Part shown: one piece after another, positions 23,438-34,321 of the stretch
Numbering within the stretch: position 1 is the first letter of the stretch
Layout: each line of letters opens with the position of its first letter
NCBI RefSeq assembly: GCF_040581415.1
Contig: NZ_CP114014.1
Coordinates: 2,232,001-2,296,000 of the forward strand
From: Paraconexibacter sp040581415
GTDB taxonomy: Bacteria; Actinomycetota; Thermoleophilia; Solirubrobacterales; Solirubrobacteraceae
Direction of reading: 5' to 3'
DNA: 64,000 bases
Position numbers and translations under genes: made by a program
Notes under the pieces: generated by a model
Told to the model about the DNA's origin: nothing
Seen by the model: only the letters and a program-made list of their open reading frames with translations
Database searches by the model: none

Positions 23438-24511
23438 TTGGCCGCCACCGAGAACCCGTCCCTCAAACGCACCCCGCTCTTCGAGCAGCACGTCGAGTCC
23501 GGGGGCAAGATCGTCGACTTCGCGGGCTGGGAGATGCCCGTGCAGTACGCGGGAATCAAGGAGGAGCACGTCGCCGTCCGCACCGGCGTGGGCGTCTTCG
23601 ACGTCTCGCACATGGGCGAGATCGAGACGTTCGGGCCCGACGCCGAGGCGTTCCTGCAGCGGATCCTGTCCAACGACGTCACGAAGCTCGAGATCGGCGG
23701 CGCGCAGTACAGCGTCCTGTGCCGCGAGGATGGCGGCGTCCTGGACGACCTCTTCACCTACCGCGTCGCGGCCGACCGCTACCTGACGGTCACCAACGCC
23801 TCGAACCACCCGAAGGACCTCGCCTGGTTCCGCAGGCAGGCGGCCGGGTTCGACGTCGCGGTGGTCGACTCCGCGGAGGCGACCGCGATGCTCGCCGTCC
23901 AGGGCCCCCTCGCCCGCGAGGCCGTCCAGGCGCTCAGCGACCAGCCGCTGCCCTCCAAGCTCCGCAGCGGCCGGCGCCGCATCGACGGCCTCGACATGCT
24001 CGTCGCGGGGACGGGCTACACCGGCGAGGACGGCGTCGAGCTCATCATGTACGCCGAGCACGCGCCGATCGTGTGGGACTCGCTGCTGCGCCGCGGGGCC
24101 AAGCCGATCGGCCTCGCCGCGCGCGACACCCTGCGCCTGGAGGTCTGCTACCACCTCTACGGCAACGACCTGATGGAGTCCCGCGGCCCGATCGAGGCCG
24201 GGCTCGGCTGGGCGTGCAAGGAGGACACCGGATACGTCGGGGCGGAGGCTCACGCCGCGACCCGTGCGGCCGGACCGTCCGAGAAGCTCGTCCCGTTCAA
24301 GATCGACGGCCCCGGCATCGCCCGTCAGGGCAATCCGGTGGTCGGCGGCGGCGAGGTCACGAGCGGGACGCTGTCCCCGAGCCTCGGCGTGGGCATCGGG
24401 ATGGCCTACGTCCCCGCTGCATCCGCCACGGTCGGCACCGCCCTGCAGATCGACGTGCGCGGCAAGACGCGCGACGCGACCGTCGCCGCCAAGCCGCTGT
24501 ACCAGCGTTAG
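23438..24511 (+). CDS. gcvT: Aminomethyltransferase (glycine cleavage T protein)
   Basis: A protein of about 357 residues. It shows RTPLFEQHV, FAGWEMPVQY, FDVSHMGEI, the GTGYTGEDGVEL segment and the C-terminal domain SPSLGVGIGMAYV. It takes the aminomethyl group from lipoyl-GcvH and forms methylene-tetrahydrofolate. No ATG or GTG fits the expected N-terminus; a TTG at 23438 is chosen, and another TTG at 23426 is possible. A TAAGTT -10-like box ends 10 nt before 23438. There is no room for a glycine riboswitch in the 44 nt after the kinase gene. Confidence 0.93.
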   Translation: MAATENPSLKRTPLFEQHVESGGKIVDFAGWEMPVQYAGIKEEHVAVRTGVGVFDVSHMGEIETFGPDAEAFLQRILSNDVTKLEIGGAQYSVLCREDGGVLDDLFTYRVAADRYLTVTNASNHPKDLAWFRRQAAGFDVAVVDSAEATAMLAVQGPLAREAVQALSDQPLPSKLRSGRRRIDGLDMLVAGTGYTGEDGVELIMYAEHAPIVWDSLLRRGAKPIGLAARDTLRLEVCYHLYGNDLMESRGPIEAGLGWACKEDTGYVGAEAHAATRAAGPSEKLVPFKIDGPGIARQGNPVVGGGEVTSGTLSPSLGVGIGMAYVPAASATVGTALQIDVRGKTRDATVAAKPLYQR

Positions 24512-24544
24512 TTCCACACCCGCCGCTTCAAGAGGAGAACGACC

Positions 24545-24931
24545 ATGGCCGACGCCAGCTACCCCGACGACCTGATCTACCACCCCGACCACGACTGGGC
24601 CCGGATCGATGGCGACGTCGCGACCTTCGGGATCACGTGGTTCGCGCAGGACGCCCTCGGCGAGGTCGTCTTCTTCGACCCGCCGGCCGTCGGGACCACG
24701 GTCACCAAGGACGAGCCGTACGCCGAGGTGGAGTCCGTCAAGGCCGTCTCCGACGTCATCGCGCCGCTTTCAGGTGAAATTGTCGAGGTCAACGAGGGCC
24801 TGGGCGAAAACCCCGAGGCGATCAACGACGACTCCTACGGCGAGGGCTGGATGGTCAAGGTCAAGCTGAGCGATCCGAGCGAGACCGGCGTACTCCTGGA
24901 CAGTGCCACCTACCAGGGAAGTCTGACCTAG
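24545..24931 (+). CDS. gcvH: Glycine cleavage system H protein
   Basis: A protein of 128 residues with the lipoyl-carrier fold. The lipoylated Lys is residue 66 in VESVKAVSD; the family pattern E-VKA is intact. GEIVEVNEGL and SYGEGWMVKVK follow. It shuttles the aminomethyl group between the P and T proteins. A strong ribosome site (AAGAGGAG) lies upstream, 33 nt after gcvT. Its stop directly abuts the gcvPA ATG. Confidence 0.96.
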   Translation: MADASYPDDLIYHPDHDWARIDGDVATFGITWFAQDALGEVVFFDPPAVGTTVTKDEPYAEVESVKAVSDVIAPLSGEIVEVNEGLGENPEAINDDSYGEGWMVKVKLSDPSETGVLLDSATYQGSLT

Positions 24932-26325
<1,394 letters not shown>

Positions 26326-26329
<4 letters not shown>

Positions 26330-27915
26330 ACAAGCCGATCGCCGACAACGTCCTGCACGGGGACCCGGGCATCGAGGCCCACACGCCCCATCACGAGCTG
26401 CCGATCGACGCCACCGGCGGCACGCCGATGCAGCGCACCGAGGTCCGGACCATCTTCGAGAAGGGCGCGCCCGGCCGCCGGGCGTTCTCCTGTCCGAAGG
26501 TCGATGTCCCGATGGTCGAGGGCCTCCTGCCCGGCGCGTACCGGCGCAAGCAGCCCGCCCGGCTGCCGGAGATCAGCGAGCCCGAGCTGGTCCGCCACTA
26601 CGTGAACCTGTCGAAGCGCAACTTCGACCTGGACTCGGGCTTCTACCCGCTCGGCTCCTGCACGATGAAGCACAACCCGCGGCTGCACGAGCGCGTTGCG
26701 GGCCTGCCCGGCCACGCGCGCCTGCATCCGCTGCAGACCCCGAAGCGAGCCCAGGGTGCCCTGGAGCTGATGTACAACCTCGAGCGGGCGCTGGGCGCGG
26801 TCGCCGGCCTGCCGCACGTCGCACTGCAGCCGTCCGCGGGCTCCCACGGCGAGCTCCTGGGGGTCCTGCTGACCCGCGCCTACCACGAGGACCGCGGCGA
26901 GCACCGGCGCAAGGTCCTGACGCCCGACACGGCGCACGGGACCAACCCGGCGACCGTGACGATGGCCGGCTACGAGGTCGTGAAGGTCGGCACGAACGCC
27001 GACGGCGGCGTGGACATCGAGGACCTGAAGGCAAAGGCGACGACGGACGTCGCCTGCCTGATGCTCACGAACCCGAACACGCTCGGCGTCTTCGACCCGC
27101 AGATCGAGGAGATCGCCTCGATCGTCCACGGCGTGGGGGCGACGCTCTACTACGACGGCGCGAACCTGAACGCGGTCATGGGCATCTCGCGGCCGGGCGA
27201 CATGGGCTTCGACATCGTCCACTACAACCTGCACAAGTCGTTCACGCAGCCGCACGGCGGCGGCGGCCCGGGGTCCGGCCCGATCGCGGTGTCCGACCGC
27301 ATCGCGCCGTACCTGACCGTGCCGGTGATCGAGAAGCAGGACGACGGGTCGTTCACGCTGGAGTCCTCGCCCGGCGAGGGCCGTCCGGGGTCCAAGTCGA
27401 TCGGCCGGCTGCGCGGGTTCCAGGGCAACTACGGCTGCTTCGTGCGCTCCTACGCGTACATCTGCTCGCTCGGCGCCGAGGGGCTGAAGGACGCCTCGGA
27501 GACCGCGGTCCTGAACGCGAACTACCTGCTTGCGAAGTTGCGGGCGCTCGGCGTGGCGGACAGCCTGCCGCTCGCCTTCGGCGACCTGTGCATGCACGAG
27601 TTCGTCCTGTCGGGCGCGCCGATGAAGAAGGACCTCGGGATCCGGACGCTCGATCTGGCCAAGCGGCTGCTGGACCACGGCTTCCACCCGCCGACGGTCT
27701 ACTTCCCGCTGCTGGTCGACGAGGCGTTCCTGATCGAGCCGACCGAGACCGAGACGAAGGAGACGCTCGACGCCTTCGCCGAGGCGATCGCCGCCATCCT
27801 GGCCGAGGCGAAGGTCGACCCGCTCATCGCCCAGAACGCGCCGTACACGACGCCGGTCCGCCGCCTCGACGAGGCCGCGGCCGCGAAGAACCCGGTGATC
27901 CGCCAGCCGCTGTAG
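26326..27915 (+). CDS. gcvPB: Glycine dehydrogenase (decarboxylating) subunit 2
   Basis: A protein of 529 residues, the PLP-binding half. The Schiff-base Lys is about residue 304 in HYNLHKSFTQPHGGGGPG. PLGSCTMKHNPR, PSAGSHGELLG, DTAHGTNPAT and FYDGANLNAV-like YYDGANLNAV also fit. It is somewhat longer than usual (about 480-500) because of an N-terminal extension of about 25 residues. It completes the gcvT-H-PA-PB operon and ends before a strong hairpin. Confidence 0.95.
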
Positions 27916-27922
27916 CCGCCCT

Positions 27923-27963
27923 CGCGCGGCCAGGTCGCTCGTCCTGAGTGACCTCGCCGCGCG
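27923..27963 (+). terminator. 18-5-18 hairpin after the glycine cleavage operon
   Basis: Left arm 27923-27940 and right arm 27946-27963 match at 16 of 18 positions around a 5-nt loop (GTCCT). It begins 8 nt after the gcvPB stop. It has no U-tract. It overlaps the region just before the next gene and would act as a strong terminator or RNA-end stabiliser. Confidence 0.65.
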
Positions 27964-27986
27964 GGTCCGCGTGGGATGCTGCGGCG

Positions 27987-28979
27987 GTGCTCGTCGACCT
28001 GACCCTCCGCGCGCTGCCGCTCACCGATGTCGCTGTCGCGGCGTCCCGGGCGGAGGCGCTCGGGTTCGACGGCGTGGGCGTCACGGAGTCCACGGGCAAC
28101 CCGTTCCTGGCGGCCGCGCAGGTGGCGACCGCGACGTCCCGGCCGCGGGTGTCGACCGGCATCGCGCTGGCGCTGCCGCGCACGCCGATGGACCTCGCGT
28201 ACACCGCCTGGGACCTGCAGGCGCTCAGCGGCGGGCGCTTCGCGCTCGGCCTGGGATCGCAGGTCCGCGCCCACGTCGAGCGGCGCTACGGCGCCGAGTG
28301 GACCCGTCCCGCCGCCCGGATGCGCGAGCAGGTCCTGGCGCTGCGGGCGATCTTCGACGCGTGGGAGTCCGGCGGTCCGCTGTCGTTCGAGGGCGAGTTC
28401 TGGACCCACACGCTGATGCCGCCGAACTTCCGGCCGCACCCGCACGGCTTCGGTCGCCCCCCGGTCCTGCTGGCCGCGGTGCGGGAGCGGATGCTGGAGG
28501 TCGTGGGGGAGGTCGCCGACGGCCTGCTGGGCCACTCGCTGCAGACCGCCGACGGTCTGCGGGAGATCACGCTGCCCGCCCTGGAGCGCGGGCTCGAGCG
28601 CGCCGGGCGCTCCAGGGAGGACCTCGAGATCACGGCGGCCGTCTTCGTCGCCTCGGACGACGCCGGCTGGGAGGGCATCCGCCGCCGCGTCGCCTTCTAC
28701 GGCTCGACGCCGGGCTACCGGCAGGTCCTCGACCTGCACGGCCTGGGTGGCCTGCACGAGCAGCTCCACGCGCTCTCGCGCAGCGGCGGGTGGGACGCGA
28801 TGGCGGGCCTGGTGGACGACGACGCGCTGGCGCTGTTCGCGGTGCGGGGGACGGATCCGGCGGCGGTCGCGGCCGAGATCCGCGCCCGGGTGGGCGGGAT
28901 CGCAGACCGGGTGGCCCTGATCGGCGAGTCTCCGGACCTGGCGCTCTGGTCCCGGATCGCCACGTCCCTCCGGAGCTGA
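27987..28979 (+). CDS. LLM-class F420-dependent oxidoreductase
   Basis: A luciferase-like TIM-barrel protein of about 330 residues. It begins VLVDLTLRALPLTDV and shows EALGFDGVGVTE, TGIALALPRTPMDLAYTAWDLQ, LSGGRFALGLGSQV and PPVLLAAVRERMLEVVGEVADG. These match the TIGR03617-like group of F420-dependent oxidoreductases. The GTG at 27987 gives the usual family N-terminus and has GATGCT six nt upstream; the in-frame ATG at 27948 would start inside the gcv terminator hairpin. Its last codon and stop lie in a duplicated 3' repeat. The substrate is unknown. Confidence 0.85.
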   Translation: MLVDLTLRALPLTDVAVAASRAEALGFDGVGVTESTGNPFLAAAQVATATSRPRVSTGIALALPRTPMDLAYTAWDLQALSGGRFALGLGSQVRAHVERRYGAEWTRPAARMREQVLALRAIFDAWESGGPLSFEGEFWTHTLMPPNFRPHPHGFGRPPVLLAAVRERMLEVVGEVADGLLGHSLQTADGLREITLPALERGLERAGRSREDLEITAAVFVASDDAGWEGIRRRVAFYGSTPGYRQVLDLHGLGGLHEQLHALSRSGGWDAMAGLVDDDALALFAVRGTDPAAVAAEIRARVGGIADRVALIGESPDLALWSRIATSLRS

Positions 28980-29088
28980 CCCCGGGTTCCGCCACCGCGG
29001 CGGTGGTCAACGTCCGGACGACGCCGACCACCTACAGCTGACCCCGGGTTCCGCCACCGCGGCGGTGGTGAAAGTCCGGACGAGGCCT
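28974..29088 (+). repeat. Two tandem 62-bp copies of a gene-end hairpin
   Basis: The sequence AGCTGACCCCGGGTTCCGCC starts at 28974 and again at 29036. Each copy contains the perfect palindrome CCACCGC-G-GCGGTGG and continues to GTCCGGACGA. The first copy includes the last codon and stop of the F420 oxidoreductase gene. The pair lies between convergent genes and probably is a duplicated terminator. Confidence 0.7.
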
Positions 29089-29104
29089 GCCCTCGGCGGC
29101 GCCC

Positions 29105-31432
29105 TCAGGCCGCCTGTGCGGACCCGGCCCCGGCCCCGGCTCCGACCGGCACCTCGACGCCGTCCTCAGCCGCGGACTCGACGACGACCGGCAGCGCCGT
29201 CGCCGCCGCCACCGTGTTCGGCGGCGCGCTGACGCCCCACGTCGCCGCCAGCAGCAGCGGGTCCGCCGCCGCGTCGGGCAGCGTGCGCCGCGCCCGCCGC
29301 TCGCGGGCGACCGGATCGCGCCACGCGCGGACCAGCGCCGGCGTCCGCCGGGCCAGGTCGATCGCGACGAACACGACGGTCAGGACGATCATGAACAGCG
29401 TGAACGCGGGCGCGTAGCCATGCTGCCACTCGCAGAAGACCAGGCCCTCGCCGGACGCCGGGCAGGCGCTCGCGGCCGGCATCTGCACCGGCAGCGCCAC
29501 TGCCGCGCCGGCGATGGCACCCGCCGCGAGACTGCCGCCACGGATCGCCTGCTCGCGCCGGGTGAGCCGCACGCGCCGCGGTCGCCGGACCGGGCGCTCC
29601 TGGGCGACGACGTCCTCCGCCCACGCGAGCCACGCCCCCGCGGCCTCGGCGGGCAGCGGCTCGCAGAACAGGAAGCCCTGCACCAGGTCGACGTTCTCAC
29701 CCTGGACGAACCGCAGCTGCTCGGTCGTCTCCACGCCCTCGGCGACGACCTCCAGGTCCAGCTGGTGGGCGATCGCGACGATCGCGCGGACGACCTCGGC
29801 GGCGTCGTGATCGTCGGCGGCACGTCGCACGAACGCACCGTCCACCTTGATCACGTCGACCGCGAACCGGGTCAGGTAGCCCAGCGACGAGTAGCCCGTC
29901 CCGAAGTCGTCGATCGCGACCCGCACGCCCAGGGCGCGCAGCCGGCGCAGCATCTTCGCGGTGCCCTCGGGGTCGGCGAACATCGACTCGGTCAGCTCGA
30001 GCTCGAGACGGTCTGCGGAGACCCCGCTCTCCGCGAGCGCGTCCGCGACGCGGGCGGGCAGCTCCGGCGAGCACAGCTCCCGCGCCGACAGGTTGACCGC
30101 GACGCGCACCGGCGCCAGGCCGCGGTCGTCCCACTCCCGCAGCTGGCGGCATGCCTCGCTGAGCGCGAAGGCCCCGATCTCCTCGATCGCTCCCGTCTCC
30201 TCGGCCAGCGGGATGAACTCCGCCGGCGGCAGGAACCGCGCGCTGCCGTCCGCGGTCGGCAGCTTCCACCGCACGAGCGCCTCGACGACCGGGATCGTGT
30301 CGTCCCCGAGCCGGACGATCGGCTGGTAGTGCAGGACGAGCTCACCGCGCGCGATCGCCGCACGCAGCCGGCGGGCGAACCCGCGGCGCGGTCCCGGGGC
30401 GGGCGTGGGATCGACGGCCGCCGCCGGGGGCGTCGTCGCGGCCACGGCCTCGGCGACCGTCATCGGCCGGATCTGGGAGACGGCCTCGCGGATACGCGGG
30501 CCGCCGCGGTGCGTCCCGGAGCCCGGGCCGGCACGCCGGTCGTCCGTCTCACGGGCGGCCGCGACCGCGATGGCGGTCGTCTCCGCCCGGACCGCCGTCG
30601 CGCGATCGACGGGGACGGCGACCTGTGGCGCGCTGCGACGCACCGCCACCTCGGCGGTCGGCGCGTCCACCGGCGCGAGGACCCAGCCGCAGGTGGCCGT
30701 CAGCGCGACGCGCTCCCCGCCGACCCGCACGGGCCGCTCCAGCGCCTGCACGAGCTCCTGCGCCAGGCCACGCGCCTCGGCCTCGTGGCCGGTGTCGGTT
30801 GCGAGGATGCCGTGACGCCCGTCGCCCAGGTCCAGCAGCACGTCGCCCGCGGCCAGCCGGCCCTCGAGGCGCTCGTGGACCGCGGCGACCAGCGTCGCGC
30901 GCTCCGCCGCCGACCAGTCGCGGGTGACGGAGTCCCGGCCGGAGACGTGCAGCTGCAGGACGGTGACGTCGACCGCCGCCTTGCGGGCGCTGCGCAGCGC
31001 GTCGCGGGTCGCGGACTCGAAGCCCGCGGCGGCGATCGCCCCCACGACCACCACGGCGAGGTCGTCCGCCCCGGTGGAGGACCCGTCGACGACCGCGGAC
31101 ACGCCATGGCCCATGGCCTGCCGGCGCAGCTCGTCCGTCGGCGCGTCGGCCCAGACCAGCAGCGGAGTGCCGCCCGCGAGGATCCGCACGGAGTCGAGCA
31201 GCTCGAGCCCGCGGGGTTCCCCGGGCTCGACGCAGACGAACACGACGGCGAACGACTCGGCCTGCAGGACGTCGAGGGCGGCGGCGCCGGAGCCTGCGCA
31301 GACGACGTCGGCCACGGTGCGGGCGTACGGCTCGCCGCCGGCAGTGAGCAGGGCGGTGATGTGGCGGGCGGTGGCGGGGTCCTCGGCCACCAGCAGCGCG
31401 CGCGTCTCCTGGAGCTGGCGCATCGTGTTCAT
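29105..31432 (-). CDS. EAL-domain c-di-GMP phosphodiesterase with degenerate receiver and membrane tail
   Basis: A protein of 775 residues. The N-terminal 120 residues look like a response-regulator receiver that lacks the phospho-accepting Asp (VVFVCVEPGEPRGLELL). A degenerate GGDEF-like region follows (about 150-260, DLGDGRHGILA). A linker leads to a complete EAL domain at about 355-600: EALVRWK, VNLSARELC, LELTESMF, IDDFGTGYSSL, IKVDGAFVR and EGVET. These catalytic and metal residues are intact, so hydrolysis of c-di-GMP is likely. Two membrane helices (about 640-720) enclose a short loop with two Cys (ACPASGEGLVFCEW). Having the anchor C-terminal to EAL is unusual. The gene is divergent from trpS. 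Confidence 0.88.
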   Translation of the reverse strand: MNTMRQLQETRALLVAEDPATARHITALLTAGGEPYARTVADVVCAGSGAAALDVLQAESFAVVFVCVEPGEPRGLELLDSVRILAGGTPLLVWADAPTDELRRQAMGHGVSAVVDGSSTGADDLAVVVVGAIAAAGFESATRDALRSARKAAVDVTVLQLHVSGRDSVTRDWSAAERATLVAAVHERLEGRLAAGDVLLDLGDGRHGILATDTGHEAEARGLAQELVQALERPVRVGGERVALTATCGWVLAPVDAPTAEVAVRRSAPQVAVPVDRATAVRAETTAIAVAAARETDDRRAGPGSGTHRGGPRIREAVSQIRPMTVAEAVAATTPPAAAVDPTPAPGPRRGFARRLRAAIARGELVLHYQPIVRLGDDTIPVVEALVRWKLPTADGSARFLPPAEFIPLAEETGAIEEIGAFALSEACRQLREWDDRGLAPVRVAVNLSARELCSPELPARVADALAESGVSADRLELELTESMFADPEGTAKMLRRLRALGVRVAIDDFGTGYSSLGYLTRFAVDVIKVDGAFVRRAADDHDAAEVVRAIVAIAHQLDLEVVAEGVETTEQLRFVQGENVDLVQGFLFCEPLPAEAAGAWLAWAEDVVAQERPVRRPRRVRLTRREQAIRGGSLAAGAIAGAAVALPVQMPAASACPASGEGLVFCEWQHGYAPAFTLFMIVLTVVFVAIDLARRTPALVRAWRDPVARERRARRTLPDAAADPLLLAATWGVSAPPNTVAAATALPVVVESAAEDGVEVPVGAGAGAGSAQAA

Positions 31433-31556
31433 CCTTGATCGTGGGTCACGACGCCGTCCGTGGCGTCGAACCGGTCATCGGCCCGCCCGCGCCGTCCTTG
31501 AGCCGCGTCCGCCGGACGGGCGCCGTCACCGTGCTGTCGCTACCGTCCGGGGCCGT

Positions 31557-32564
31557 ATGACGAGGATCTTCAGCGGCATCCAGCCCACCGGCCGCAAGCA
31601 CCTGGGCAACTACATCGGGGCCATCCAGCAGTACGTCGCCGGGCAGGACCGCGGCGAGGCGATCTACTGCATCGTGGACCTGCACGCGGTCACGGTCGCC
31701 TACGAGCCGGCGGAGCTGCGCCGCCGGGTGCTAGACACGACCGCGCTGCTGCTGGCGTCCGGCGTCGACCCGGCCCGCTGCGTCCTGTTCCGCCAGAGCG
31801 ACGTGCGCGAGCACTCCGAGCTGACGTGGCTGCTGACGTCGGTGACGGCGGTCGGCGAGCTGAACCGCATGCACCAGTTCAAGTCCAAGTCGGCGGCCCA
31901 GCGCGAGCTGGTCGGGGCGGGCATCCTCTTCTACCCGGTGCTGCAGGCGGCCGACGTCCTCGCCTACCGGGCGGACGAGGTCCCGGTCGGGGAGGACCAG
32001 CGCGAGCACATCGAGCTCATGCGCGAGTGCGCCCGCCGCTACAACGCGCGCTTCGTCCCGGACGGCGGGACGACCGGCCTGGTCGTCCCCGAGCACCGCA
32101 TCCCGGCGGTCGGCGCGCGGATCATGGACCTGCAGGAGCCGACGCGGAAGATGTCGACCTCGATCGGCGGCGACGAAGGCAGGATCTACGTGCTGGACGA
32201 GCCCGCGGCGATCCTCAAGAAGTGCAAGCGCGCGGTGACCGACTCGGAGAACGAGATCCGCGTGGGGCCGGACAAGCCGGGGGTGACGAACCTCGTGGAC
32301 ATCCTCGCCGCAGCGCGCGGGACCAGCGTCGAAGCGGCGCTCGCGACCCTGGCCGACGCGCGCGGCTACGGGGACCTGAAGGTGGCGGTCGCCGAGGCGG
32401 TGACCGACATGCTCGGGCCGGTCCGCGAGCGCTACGAGGCGCTCAGGGCCGACGAGGACGCGATCGAGGCGGCGCTCGCCGCCGGCGCCGCGAAGGCCCG
32501 TGAGATCGCGGCCGTGACGCTGCACGACGTGCGCACGGCGATGGGCGTCGGACCCCTGAGCTGA
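31557..32564 (+). CDS. trpS: Tryptophanyl-tRNA synthetase
   Basis: A class I synthetase of 335 residues, normal bacterial length. It shows FSGIQPTGRKHLGNYIGA (HIGH-type motif), VDLHAVTV, YPVLQAADVL, VPVGEDQREH and the KMSKS-type loop RKMSTSI near residue 199. The ATG is 10 nt after a TACCGT -10 box. The frame is open upstream across the divergent EAL gene, but that is a shadow. Confidence 0.96.
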   Translation: MTRIFSGIQPTGRKHLGNYIGAIQQYVAGQDRGEAIYCIVDLHAVTVAYEPAELRRRVLDTTALLLASGVDPARCVLFRQSDVREHSELTWLLTSVTAVGELNRMHQFKSKSAAQRELVGAGILFYPVLQAADVLAYRADEVPVGEDQREHIELMRECARRYNARFVPDGGTTGLVVPEHRIPAVGARIMDLQEPTRKMSTSIGGDEGRIYVLDEPAAILKKCKRAVTDSENEIRVGPDKPGVTNLVDILAAARGTSVEAALATLADARGYGDLKVAVAEAVTDMLGPVRERYEALRADEDAIEAALAAGAAKAREIAAVTLHDVRTAMGVGPLS

Positions 32565-32689
32565 CCGCCGCGACATCGCCGCAAGCCCGCACCGAGCGTG
32601 GTTTTCCCGCGCACCGCCATGCCCGCAAAATGCGGGGAAACCAGGCGTCATGCGGCTTTGTGGATGGTGAAGCCGACCGACGCGGCCTC

Positions 32690-32695
32690 TAGCTT
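32690..32695 (+). promoter_or_regulatory. -10 box (TAGCTT) for scpA
   Basis: TAGCTT ends 8 nt before the scpA ATG at 32704, with no ribosome site between. This fits leaderless transcription. The 138-nt gap after trpS holds no other signal I can support. Confidence 0.5.
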
Positions 32696-32703
32696 TGGCG
32701 TCG

Positions 32704-33489
32704 ATGGCGCGCATCATCGAAGAGCTCGAGCTCGACCTGGAGGTCTTCTCCGGGCCGTTCGACCTGCTGCTGACCCTCGTCCTGCGCGAGGAGGTCGACC
32801 TGCTCGAGGTCGAGCTGGCGGACGTCGTCGTCAGCTACATGGACTTCCTGCAGGAACGCGGCGAGCTGGACCTGGAGATCGCCACCGAGTTCCTGGTCCT
32901 CATCGCGGCGCTGCTGGAGCTGAAGTCCCGGCTGATGCTCCCGCGGGCCGAGGAGGAGCTGCTCGAGGACATCTCCCCGGGGGAGGCCGCCGAGGAGCTC
33001 CTGGCGCGTCTGATCGAGGCCAAGCGCTACCGCCAGGCCGCCGACCACCTCGCGGAGCGCCTCGCCGGCGAGCACGGCTACCGCTACCGCAGCGCGCCGC
33101 TGCCGGCGTTCCTGAAGAAGGTCACCTACGACGAGAACCCGGCCAAGGTCTACGAGCCGGCGCAGCTGGGCGCCGCGCTCGGCGGGCTCCTGCGGATGCC
33201 CGAGGCGGTCAGGCTCGATCACCTCACGATCCCGAGGGTGAGCGTCGCCGAGCGCCTCTCGCACCTGCGGTCGCTGCTGCGACGCGGGGCCTGCACGTTC
33301 TCGGACGCCGTCAAGGACGCCGACCGCGTGACCGTCTGCGTGACGCTGTTCGCGCTGCTGGAGCTCTACAAGCAGGGCGAAGCGACCTGGATCCAGGACG
33401 AGCCGTTCGGGGAGATCGCCATCACCGCCGCGACGCCGCGCCCGCCGGCGTCCCCGTTCGGGACCGTCGAGAAGGCCGCGACCGCGTGA
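32704..33489 (+). CDS. scpA: Segregation and condensation protein A
   Basis: A kleisin of 261 residues. The N-terminal segment EVFSGPFDLLLTLVLREEVDLLEV is the family signature, followed by DFLQERGELDLEIATEFLVLIAALLELKSRLMLP. The C-terminal winged helix (VTLFALLELYKQGEATWIQDEPFGEI) binds SMC heads. With ScpB and SMC it compacts and segregates the chromosome. The ATG at 32704 is preferred over the TTG at 32695 because of a -10 box 8 nt upstream. It overlaps scpB by 4 nt (GTGA). Confidence 0.94.
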   Translation: MARIIEELELDLEVFSGPFDLLLTLVLREEVDLLEVELADVVVSYMDFLQERGELDLEIATEFLVLIAALLELKSRLMLPRAEEELLEDISPGEAAEELLARLIEAKRYRQAADHLAERLAGEHGYRYRSAPLPAFLKKVTYDENPAKVYEPAQLGAALGGLLRMPEAVRLDHLTIPRVSVAERLSHLRSLLRRGACTFSDAVKDADRVTVCVTLFALLELYKQGEATWIQDEPFGEIAITAATPRPPASPFGTVEKAATA

Positions 33490-34298
33490 GCGCCGTGACC
33501 GACGCGCCTCAGGTCGCGCTCGACGAGCTCGCCCGCACCGTGGAGGCGCTGCTGTTCGTGTCCCCCGAGCCGGTGGCCGGCAAGGACCTGATGGAGGCGT
33601 GCGGGTGTTCCGGCGAGGAGCTCGACGTGGCCCTCGGCCAGCTCCGCGAGGCGTACCTGCCGGGGCGCCGCGGCATGGAGCTGAAGGAGGTCGCCGGGGG
33701 CCTGACGTTCGCGACGTCCCCCGAGGCCGAGGATGCCGCCCGGCGGCTGCTGGCCAAGCCGCGCACCCCGCCGCTGACCCCCGCCCAGGCCGAGACGCTG
33801 TCGATCGTCGCCTACCTGCAGCCCGTCTCCCGCCCGGAGATCACCCGGATCCGCGGCGTCAGCGCGGACTCGGCGTCCGGCACGCTGCTCGAGCGGGGCC
33901 TGATCGAGGAGGCCGGCCGGTCGCAGTTCGGCGCGATCCTCTACCGCACGACCGCGCTGTTCCTGAAGCTGTTCGGGCTCGCGTCCATCAAGGACCTGCC
34001 CGAGGTGACCCAGTGGGACCCGACCCCCGAGGAGGCCGCCGAGCTGCGCGACCGCCTGCTGCGTGCCGGCGAGGCCCGCTCGGGGACGGCGCCCGCGCCC
34101 GTCCAGCCGCCCGGTGTCGTCGTCGAGCCGCCGCTGTCGGACCTGGCGGCCGGGGGCGGCAAGGCCGAGCGGGACGATGACGACGCGCCACTACCCGCGC
34201 CGACCCCGCTCCATGGGACGCCGCGCGAGCGGCCGCCTGTGCCGCCGGGCCCGGCGCCGTTCGGGGGGCCGCGCCTCGTGCCACCGCGCGAGGACTGA
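33486..34298 (+). CDS. scpB: Segregation and condensation protein B
   Basis: A protein of 270 residues with two winged-helix domains: ELARTVEALLFVSPEPV, then LTPAQAETLSIVAYLQPVSRPEITRIRGV, then GRSQFGAILYRTTALFLKLFGL. These are the ScpB signatures. The C-terminal 80 residues are Pro/Gly-rich and probably disordered, making it longer than typical. The GTG at 33486 overlaps the scpA stop. It ends before the convergent rlmN. Confidence 0.94.
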   Translation: MSAVTDAPQVALDELARTVEALLFVSPEPVAGKDLMEACGCSGEELDVALGQLREAYLPGRRGMELKEVAGGLTFATSPEAEDAARRLLAKPRTPPLTPAQAETLSIVAYLQPVSRPEITRIRGVSADSASGTLLERGLIEEAGRSQFGAILYRTTALFLKLFGLASIKDLPEVTQWDPTPEEAAELRDRLLRAGEARSGTAPAPVQPPGVVVEPPLSDLAAGGGKAERDDDDAPLPAPTPLHGTPRERPPVPPGPAPFGGPRLVPPRED

Positions 34299-34321
34299 CG
34301 GCCGACCACGCTGCCGCCGGC

